A DNA stretch of 21,368 nucleotides from a virus, in IMG/VR virus record IMGVR_UViG_3300044637_001401, positions 1 through 21,368 of that record. One strand, written 5' to 3'. Numbering within the stretch: position 1 is the first letter of the stretch; each line of letters opens with the position of its first letter. The position numbers and the translations under genes are program-made. Below, piece after piece: positions 14,140 through 19,271 of this stretch. Under the pieces are notes generated by a model, which had not been told where the DNA came from, did not search any database, and worked only from the letters and a program-made list of their open reading frames with translations.

Positions 14140-14348
14140 CAAACATTAACGATCATATCAAAAAGGATCAAGAAGAATTAACTGATCCTATGATTTCTTC
14201 ACAAAGACGTAGACATATAGAAGATGAATTAGATTCTCTTGAAAAATATCATAAGAATCATCCAGGGGATGATCATGACCCAACTGCACTTGAACTATTT
14301 TGTGATACCAACCCAGATTCACCAGAGTGTAGGGTATATGATCTATGA
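14136..14348 (+). CDS. CP12-like small protein within the hub operon (70 aa)
   Basis: A 70-aa acidic protein whose end, ALELFCDTNPDSPECRVYDL (51-70), has the pattern of the C-terminus of CP12 (LExFCDxNPxxxECRxYDD), including the Cys56-X8-Cys65 pair. CP12 is a redox-controlled peptide that uses this Cys pair loop to bind GAPDH and then PRK, switching off the Calvin cycle; many cyanophages carry a copy. Here the N-terminal Cys pair and AWDxVEEL core of full CP12 are absent; instead RRRHIEDELDSLEKYH (24-39) forms a charged helix. It overlaps gp27 (14136-14139) and the gp5-like gene (ATGA at 14345-14348), so it is co-expressed with late baseplate genes. It could be a metabolic regulator riding in a structural operon, or a virion/assembly peptide that borrowed the CP12 tail. 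The motif is seen; the role is open. Confidence 0.75.
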   Translation: MTNINDHIKKDQEELTDPMISSQRRRHIEDELDSLEKYHKNHPGDDHDPTALELFCDTNPDSPECRVYDL

Positions 14349-16327
14349 TGCTTGAGCAAAGTTTAATTAATCCCAACTTTCTTGGCAGAGATGGATTCAG
14401 ATGGTTCATTGGACAAATTCCTGTTGGGGATTCTGTAAAGGAAGGTAGGGCTAAAGTTAGAATCCTTGGGCATCACCCAGGAGATGCTCAAATAAAGGAT
14501 AAAAATCTTCCTTGGGCTCACATTTTAGTTCCATTATCTTTTGGTAGTGGTGCAGGAAATTGTGGGACCAATATTAATGTTCAACCAGGGACTTTTGTTA
14601 TTGGATTTTTTCTTGATGGCGATGATGGACAACAACCAGTAATTATTGGAGCATTATCTGATGATGATCCAAGTAAAATCAAAGTATCTGAAAAATACAC
14701 AGAAATTTTAAATAAAGGAACCTCAAATTTTCAACCATGGTATCCACCACCTCCAAGGAATACTTGGGTTCAACCAACATCAACTGATAAACCTGCAGCC
14801 ACTGGAGGAACCAATGTTAATGGAACAACCAATACTCCAACAGGACCTCAAGGCACTCAAGGACCACAAACCAAAGAGGTAACTTCTAAGGGTCAAAAAT
14901 TAACAACAACAGAAGGAATTACAATAGTAGTTCCATCAGAATGTACTAATGGAAATAAAAAATTTAATGACCTCCAATTAGCATTAATAAAATTCATACA
15001 GTTCACTAATACAATCCAAAATATAAACGGTGCATATATTAATCCAGTATTAAACACTGTTGTCAACCTAGATGATCAAATTAATTCTTCTGCTAGAGTA
15101 ATAACAGATATTATTACTGGAATAATTAGAGGTGCAATGAATGTAATAGTAGAGGAAATTTATGAAAGGTTGACTGATTGGTTAGGCATTCCTGGACAAC
15201 CACCAGTAGTTAAACTAGCAACTCACAAATCAGTAGAGACTGTTATTGATAGCATCATTTGTGCATTTGAAAAAGCATTGACAAAACTCCTCCAATTTGT
15301 ATTAGATTTCTTAATGCAAATGGTTGAGGATGTTCTTGCAGCTCCAGTTTGTGCTGTGGAAGCACTTGTTGGAGAATTGTTGGGGGGAATTTCCAATGAA
15401 ATTGATGATGCAATAGAAGATTCATTGGATGAAATTACATCTTTAATAGGTGGTCAAATCAGCAATGTAGTTTCATATGTTTCTCAATCAGTATCATTAG
15501 CACAATCTGCCCTCAAATTTCTTTCTTGTGAACCATCTCAATGTTATGAAACTTATAACTATGAATTAAATAAGGGATGGGTTCCAGCATCAAGTCCAAA
15601 TTTCCAAAAAATTCTTGGATATGCAAGTGCTACCCCAGTTAGAAATTTATCAGAAGATATTAAAAAGTCTACAAATAATTGGTATGATTCTGTTGGTCTT
15701 GGTACAGGACAGTCTCAGTACTCAGTTGAAGGTGGCAGTTGTGATGCTGGCATCTTGCAGTGTGGTTCTCCTACAGTGTCTATTTTTGGTGGTGGTGGAT
15801 ATGGGGCATCTGCAAATGCCATAATAGATCCTTCTGGAAAAATATTTGGATATTTAATTAATGATTCTGGCAGTGGATATACTTCTCCACCATTTGTAAC
15901 AATAGAGGATGCTTGTTATAATGGAAGTGGAGCAGTTGCCACAGCATTAATTAATGATGGTAAAGTTCAGAACATAATAGTATCAAATTCAGGTTCTGGA
16001 TATATTGGAACATCGGATTATGTTGGAATAGTTTCCAGTTTTATTATAACTGATACTGGAATTGGATATACATCCAAAGACACTATTACAATTAAAGGAA
16101 CTGATGTTTTGGCAAATCCAATACTTGATCAGTATGGAAGAATCACTGGCATAATGGTAGTGAATCCAGGAACTGAAATCAAATCCTCACCAATTATTGA
16201 AATAAATACTCAAAGTGGGCAAGGAGCAAATATAACTCCAGTGTTAAGTTTTAAACCTTTAAGTGAAGTTTCTCCCATAAAACAGAAAGTACAAACAGTA
16301 GTGTATTGCGCAGAGGATCATGTCTAA
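14345..16327 (+). CDS. gp5-like baseplate hub/spike protein with OB fold, without lysozyme
   Basis: A 660-aa protein. About 10-110 is the OB-fold domain of gp5-type spike proteins: FRWFIGQIPV, RAKVRILGHHPGD, LPWAHILVPLSF, VQPGTFVIGFFLDGDDGQQPVIIGAL. A Pro/Thr-rich linker with PTGPQGTQGPQ (about 164-174) follows. No T4-lysozyme-like domain is seen; instead about 200-400 is helical, with hydrophobic stretches such as VIDSIICAFEKALTKLLQFV and VCAVEALVGELLGGI. The last 170 residues are repeats of about 40 residues with NDSGSGYTSPPFVTI, SNSGSGYIG, TDTGIGYTSKDTITI. ATGATG offers two starts (14345 or 14348); the first overlaps the CP12-like stop. The following gene supplies the beta-helix spike that T4 gp5 has on the same chain. 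Confidence 0.75.
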   Translation: MMLEQSLINPNFLGRDGFRWFIGQIPVGDSVKEGRAKVRILGHHPGDAQIKDKNLPWAHILVPLSFGSGAGNCGTNINVQPGTFVIGFFLDGDDGQQPVIIGALSDDDPSKIKVSEKYTEILNKGTSNFQPWYPPPPRNTWVQPTSTDKPAATGGTNVNGTTNTPTGPQGTQGPQTKEVTSKGQKLTTTEGITIVVPSECTNGNKKFNDLQLALIKFIQFTNTIQNINGAYINPVLNTVVNLDDQINSSARVITDIITGIIRGAMNVIVEEIYERLTDWLGIPGQPPVVKLATHKSVETVIDSIICAFEKALTKLLQFVLDFLMQMVEDVLAAPVCAVEALVGELLGGISNEIDDAIEDSLDEITSLIGGQISNVVSYVSQSVSLAQSALKFLSCEPSQCYETYNYELNKGWVPASSPNFQKILGYASATPVRNLSEDIKKSTNNWYDSVGLGTGQSQYSVEGGSCDAGILQCGSPTVSIFGGGGYGASANAIIDPSGKIFGYLINDSGSGYTSPPFVTIEDACYNGSGAVATALINDGKVQNIIVSNSGSGYIGTSDYVGIVSSFIITDTGIGYTSKDTITIKGTDVLANPILDQYGRITGIMVVNPGTEIKSSPIIEINTQSGQGANITPVLSFKPLSEVSPIKQKVQTVVYCAEDHV

Positions 16328-16868
16328 TAATGGTTTAGTTTTTTATGATAAGGATTCTGGTGTTTTAGTTATAGGTGAAGATGATAAGGGCAGAATTAGA
16401 CAAGTTCAACTGTCCTCATCATCTGGAGGAAGTTTAAAATTTTATGAGGATGGTGCATTTGAACTGGTAGGACAACCTTCAGCAACTTTAGGTGATAATG
16501 TTGTAAGTCAATCTTCTCATGGATTGAAAATTTATTCTAAAGGGGATTTAAATATTTACAGTGAGGGAAAAATAACACTTAAAGGTCAACAAATTATCTT
16601 TGATAGTGGAAGTTCTACTCAGGACTTTGTTTTAAAAAATGAAAATGGTGGCATTAGAATTGAAGCACCTAATGGCAATATTGGTATTAAGGGCAAAAAT
16701 GTTGCAGTTTCTGCAAAAAGAGATCTTTTACTAAGATCTAAGGGAAATGTGCATATTGTTGCAGATGGTGGTCAGGTGTTTATAATTGAACCAAAATCAA
16801 AATTAGTACCATCATCTGTTTTGGGTATAGTAAATAAAGTTACATCAGCATTAGGGGGTTGGGTTTAA
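16320..16868 (+). CDS. Beta-helix spike protein (gp5 C-domain-like)
   Basis: A 182-aa protein whose residues about 60-155 repeat short strand units with Gly turns: GLKIYSKGDLNIYSEGKITL, GGIRIEAPNGNIGIKGKNVAV, DLLLRSKGNVHIVADGGQVF. This is the repeat style of the triple-stranded beta-helix needle of T4 gp5 and of VgrG-type spikes. N-terminal DKGRIRQVQLSSSSGGSLKFYEDGAFEL may be the trimer start. Immediately downstream of the OB-fold protein and overlapping it by eight bases, it probably forms the membrane-puncturing needle as a separate chain. The end (VLGIVNKVTSALGGWV) is a hydrophobic tail. No PAAR-type tip motif is seen in it. Confidence 0.72.
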   Translation: MSNNGLVFYDKDSGVLVIGEDDKGRIRQVQLSSSSGGSLKFYEDGAFELVGQPSATLGDNVVSQSSHGLKIYSKGDLNIYSEGKITLKGQQIIFDSGSSTQDFVLKNENGGIRIEAPNGNIGIKGKNVAVSAKRDLLLRSKGNVHIVADGGQVFIIEPKSKLVPSSVLGIVNKVTSALGGWV

Positions 16869-17599
16869 TGTCAAATTTTACAGACATTTATACTGGTGGT
16901 CTTCATGTTGGATCTGGACTGGTCCCACCAATTGCTTCTGCAACATTTGAGCAAAGTTTAGATCCTACTAGACCATTTGCAACACATAGTTTAGGAATCA
17001 ATCAATTTGAATCCATTACAAATCAACTTGGAATTCACAATCAAGTTGGGTTATATAATGGCATTGGTATGTGGGATCAACTTGGGGTTTATAATGGAAT
17101 AGGTCAAGGAATTTTTGTAGGAGGACATCAAGATTGCCAACCATACTATGACAGTTCTGCTGTATCAATAAATTTAAATTCTCCAGAAGGAGATTTTAAT
17201 GGATTCTGGAAGTATAATGGCAATTGCATACAGACTACACCATGCTCAGATTCTTCTGCTAAAAAGGATATAAAACAACTTGAAAATTCTTTAGAAAAAA
17301 TAAAACTTCTTAGAGGTGTTTCTTTTAATTGGGATGAAAATGTTGTTCCAAATTTAGCAACTAGTGAGGGAAATCAGGTAGGTCTTATTGCACAAGAAGT
17401 TGAGGAAGTAGTGCCTGAGGTTGTATTTACCACCATAGTGGAAAATAATAAGTTAAAGTCTATTAAGTATGAAAATCTTACCTCACTTTTGATTGAAGCA
17501 GTCAAAGAACAGCAAGAGCAAATCAATGAACTCAAGAAGACAGTTTCCAAACTGTCCACTGGTTGCACAAAGTGCTCAGGTTCGTGCTATAGTGGATAG
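16868..17599 (+). CDS. Tail protein with S74 intramolecular chaperone domain
   Basis: A 243-aa protein, taking ATG 16868, which shares a base with the previous stop; an in-frame TTG nine bases upstream is less likely. Residues about 52-85 hold six-residue repeats (QLGIHN, QVGLYN, GIGMWD, QLGVYN, GIGQGI), suggestive of a beta-solenoid or trimeric stem. The C-terminal half is a peptidase S74 chaperone: CSDSSAKKDIKQLENSLEKI with Ser127-Asp128, the site type where these domains self-cleave, then VSFNWDEN, GLIAQEVEEVVPEVV, and LTSLLIEAVKEQQEQINELKK forming the terminal coiled coil (about 203-230). Such domains fold trimeric fibres and spikes, then cut themselves off. The last residues are Cys-rich (Cys233, 236, 240). 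It may be a fibre or spike-tip component; its exact place in the tail cannot be read. Confidence 0.78.
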   Translation: MSNFTDIYTGGLHVGSGLVPPIASATFEQSLDPTRPFATHSLGINQFESITNQLGIHNQVGLYNGIGMWDQLGVYNGIGQGIFVGGHQDCQPYYDSSAVSINLNSPEGDFNGFWKYNGNCIQTTPCSDSSAKKDIKQLENSLEKIKLLRGVSFNWDENVVPNLATSEGNQVGLIAQEVEEVVPEVVFTTIVENNKLKSIKYENLTSLLIEAVKEQQEQINELKKTVSKLSTGCTKCSGSCYSG

Positions 17600-17623
17600 G
17601 TAAGCAAGACAGGCACCCACACT

Positions 17624-17791
17624 ATGCAGATTTCCCGAGAGCAGCTGAAGGACCTTCAAGGTATGCAAGAAGACATGGCAGCACATTTCACTGATGAAAA
17701 CTTCCCCATCAGTGGAGAAACTTATTGGACTTGTGTGGAATGTCTTGCTACTGCCAAACTTGCTGAACTTCGTGGGGAGTTGGTTGCTTGA
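17624..17791 (+). CDS. Small conserved cyanophage-type protein (55 aa)
   Basis: A 55-aa gene, ATG 17624 to TGA 17789-17791. The protein starts MQISREQLKDLQGMQ and contains DENFPISGETYWTCVECLATAKLAELRGELVA. I recall similar short proteins with the FPISGETYW...ECLATAKxAEL motif in cyanophages, with no known function. Its DNA is clearly more GC-rich than the flanking tail genes and carries CG dinucleotides, so codon use differs from its neighbours. The stop lies inside the -35 box of the following promoter. A weak AGG (17611-17613) is the only Shine-Dalgarno candidate. The function is unknown. Confidence 0.65.
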   Translation: MQISREQLKDLQGMQEDMAAHFTDENFPISGETYWTCVECLATAKLAELRGELVA

Positions 17792-17816
17792 CAAGGTAAT
17801 TTGATGGTGGTATAAT
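17788..17816 (+). promoter_or_regulatory. Perfect sigma70 consensus promoter
   Basis: TTGACA (17788-17793) and TATAAT (17811-17816) are separated by exactly 17 bases, a full match to the vegetative consensus in both boxes. Transcription would start near 17823, upstream of the hairpin leader, and read through the HNH gene and the tRNA. It would make both early-expressed by host polymerase, although they sit between two late tail-gene runs. Confidence 0.9.
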
Positions 17817-17836
17817 ATTAAGGTCCGTGTGAAGGA

Positions 17837-17863
17837 ATACACTTTCCTAAATAGGAAGTGTAT
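17837..17863 (+). promoter_or_regulatory. Leader hairpin covering a ribosome-binding site
   Basis: ATACACTTTCCT (17837-17848) pairs with AGGAAGTGTAT (17853-17863) in an 11-bp stem with one extra T, closing an AAAT loop. The 3' arm holds AGGAAG, the only good Shine-Dalgarno sequence near the HNH start, so it would be sequestered in any transcript from the promoter at 17788. T4 homing endonuclease genes are known to be silenced in early messages by hairpins over their ribosome-binding sites. The loop region contains CTAAATA, a weak likeness to a late box. Confidence 0.65.
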
Positions 17864-17875
17864 GTGCTAATTAAA

Positions 17876-18298
17876 ATGAGAACTAGAGATGAATTATTAA
17901 ATGCAGTCGAAGGTGCTCAATCAATGGCTGAGGTTGTAAGGAGATTAAATCTTAATAAGAGTAGTAATACATATTCTACTCTTAGAAAAGAATTAGAATA
18001 TCACAAAGTAAATACTCAATTCAAAAAAAGAAGTAGAGGAACTAGTCCATACTCAAATGAAAAGATATTTTGTGAGAATTCTACTTATGATAGAAAAACT
18101 CTTAGGAACAGAATTATTAAAGAAAAAATTCTTGAATATGAATGTAAAGAATGTGGTATAACTGATTGGAATAAAAAGAAACTTTCCCTTCAATTAGATC
18201 ATATAAATGGAGTTTCTAATGACAATAGGATAAAAAATTTAAGATTTCTTTGTCCTAATTGTCATTCTCAAACAGAAACTTGGGGGAATAAAAAATAA
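17876..18298 (+). CDS. HNH homing-type endonuclease
   Basis: A 140-aa protein (from ATG 17876). The N-terminus MRTRDELLNAVEGAQSMAEV...LNLN is a helix-turn-helix-like DNA-binding part as in many phage HNH proteins. The C-terminal nuclease has a Cys pair CKECG, then LQLDHINGVSNDNRIKNLRFL with the His of DH and following Asn, then CPNCHSQTETW, giving two zinc Cys pairs and the final His of the beta-beta-alpha HNH fold. In-frame GTG starts exist at 17858 and 17864; GTG 17864 is five bases after GGAAG, whereas ATG 17876 has no nearby Shine-Dalgarno sequence but matches the usual start of the family. It is free-standing, not in an intron, beside a tRNA gene, as homing endonucleases often are. It is preceded by a strong promoter and a hairpin leader. 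Confidence 0.85.
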   Translation: MRTRDELLNAVEGAQSMAEVVRRLNLNKSSNTYSTLRKELEYHKVNTQFKKRSRGTSPYSNEKIFCENSTYDRKTLRNRIIKEKILEYECKECGITDWNKKKLSLQLDHINGVSNDNRIKNLRFLCPNCHSQTETWGNKK

Positions 18299-18310
18299 TT
18301 TTTTCATTAT

Positions 18311-18383
18311 GGGGATGTAGTCCAGCGGAAGAGACAGTAGACTTAAAATCTATCCAGGGTGGGTTCGAATCCCACCATCCCTA
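18311..18383 (+). tRNA. tRNA with anticodon UAA (Leu), class-I shape
   Basis: A 73-base cloverleaf: acceptor GGGGATG (18311-18317) with CATCCCT (18376-18382; first pair G-U), a 3-bp D stem (GTC 18320-18322 with GAC 18333-18335), anticodon stem GTAGA (18337-18341) with TCTAT (18349-18353), loop CTTAAAA with anticodon TAA at 18344-18346, a five-base variable loop, T stem GTGGG/CCCAC with loop TTCGAAT, and A73. No CCA is encoded. The anticodon reads UUA/UUG, so leucine is indicated, and the anticodon loop and T arm look like those of T4 tRNA-Leu. Bacterial leucine tRNAs have a long variable arm; this one does not, and its D arm looks more like tRNA-Gln. The identity is therefore leucine by anticodon only. 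Confidence 0.88.
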
Positions 18384-18453
18384 TTTCAAAATTGACTTTT
18401 TATTTCAAAAAAGGGGGCAAAAAATCTCCAGGTAAAAATTGCCTGTAGGGTTT
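18384..18453. other. Gap after the tRNA with short direct repeats
   Basis: No gene is seen. TATTTCAAAA occurs at 18382-18391, overlapping the tRNA's last two bases, and again at 18401-18410. On the minus strand CAGG/CCTG arms around 18430-18442 followed at a distance by a T-run could be a poor terminator for the minus-strand gene that ends at 18454. Nothing stronger is visible. Confidence 0.4.
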
Positions 18454-19200
18454 TTATAAAAATTCATCATTTGCAGGATCTTTTAAGAAGTCAATAATTA
18501 AGTTTGAAATTGTTATTTGCTCATTAATTTTTTGAATTGATTGATCATATGCATATTTTTGAAGTTCAAAAGAAATTCTTTGTCCTTTCAAATAATTAAC
18601 CTTAGTCATCAATCCATTTCGTTCTGCTTGTAATGTTGATATAGATGAATTTAAGTTAGAAATAGAAGTTGCATATCCAGTACAAAGTTCAGATGTACAT
18701 AACATAATATTATTGCAAGTTCCTACTGGATCATAATAAGTTCCAATGGAAACTTGAGATATAAAATCATGAGTTCCAATACCTATAGAAGATGTATTTA
18801 AATTTCCAGTAGTTTGAGAAAATGGATTTGGAGAGTTATATGAATAACCTTTATAGTTTAAATTATCTTGTAGTACAGTTACAGTAGTAAATCCAACAGA
18901 CCATTCAGTAGATCCACACCCAACAGAATTTGCAATTGTACCAATTCCAAGCACTACTTGTTGGAGATTTTTTATTTGATTATTGATTGTTATGATTTCT
19001 TGATCTATTGCATTGATTGCTGGAGCAAAATTTGAAATTAATTCATCTGGTCCATAAATTTTAATTGGAGTAGATCCATCCTTCCTATCAATAGTATATC
19101 CAGTTTTTACTATGTTAACTTGAGATATTTGATTAGTGTCTAAAACATTTTTTTGTTCATAAAAATCAATAAGTGCTTGTGTTTGAGTACTAATTGCCAT
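18454..19200 (-). CDS. Coiled-coil protein of unknown function, probable virion component
   Basis: A 248-aa protein (ATG 19200; a TTG two codons upstream is less likely). It has an N-terminal helix (TQTQALIDFYEQKNVLDTN), a beta-like stretch with GYTIDRKDGSTPIKIYGPDEL, a helix DQEIITINNQIKNLQQVVLG, a Gly/Ser/Thr-rich middle, Cys residues clustered at about 164-176 (GTCNNIMLCTSELCTGY), and a long C-terminal coiled coil (NLNSSISTLQAERNGLMTKVNYLKG and YDQSIQKINEQITISNLIIDFL in parts). It reads like a helical-hairpin tail component with a central exposed domain. I do not recognise the family by name. It diverges from the beta-helix tail protein from a shared late-promoter region, supporting late, structural expression. 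Confidence 0.7.
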   Translation of the reverse strand: MAISTQTQALIDFYEQKNVLDTNQISQVNIVKTGYTIDRKDGSTPIKIYGPDELISNFAPAINAIDQEIITINNQIKNLQQVVLGIGTIANSVGCGSTEWSVGFTTVTVLQDNLNYKGYSYNSPNPFSQTTGNLNTSSIGIGTHDFISQVSIGTYYDPVGTCNNIMLCTSELCTGYATSISNLNSSISTLQAERNGLMTKVNYLKGQRISFELQKYAYDQSIQKINEQITISNLIIDFLKDPANDEFL

Positions 19201-19221
19201 CTTCAAAAATATTAATAATCC

Positions 19222-19237
19222 TATTTATTGATAAATA
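19222..19237. promoter_or_regulatory. Back-to-back late-type promoters
   Basis: TATTTAT (19222-19228), TG, ATAAATA (19231-19237) is a perfect inverted repeat. Read rightwards it gives TGATAAATAAG, read leftwards CAATAAATAGG, both close to the T4 late box TATAAATA. They are 22 and 34 bases from the minus-strand and plus-strand start codons, so one 16-base element could serve both genes. A GAAGGA motif (19256-19261) upstream of ATG 19272 is a plausible ribosome-binding site. Confidence 0.55.
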
Positions 19238-19271
19238 AGACAGAAGAAAAACTAAAGAAGGATAATCTGAA

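Noticed and set aside
17561-17594. TTGCAC ... TATAGT as a promoter for the 55-aa gene
   Set aside because: The spacer is 19 bases and the -35 box is imperfect; it is possible but too weak to list.
17585-17626. ATAGTG / CACTAT arms around the end of the S74 gene as a terminator
   Set aside because: Only six pairs with a loop of about 27 bases and no T-run.
18425-18453. Intrinsic terminator between the tRNA and the minus-strand gene
   Set aside because: The stem has only four good pairs and the T-runs are not adjacent on either strand.
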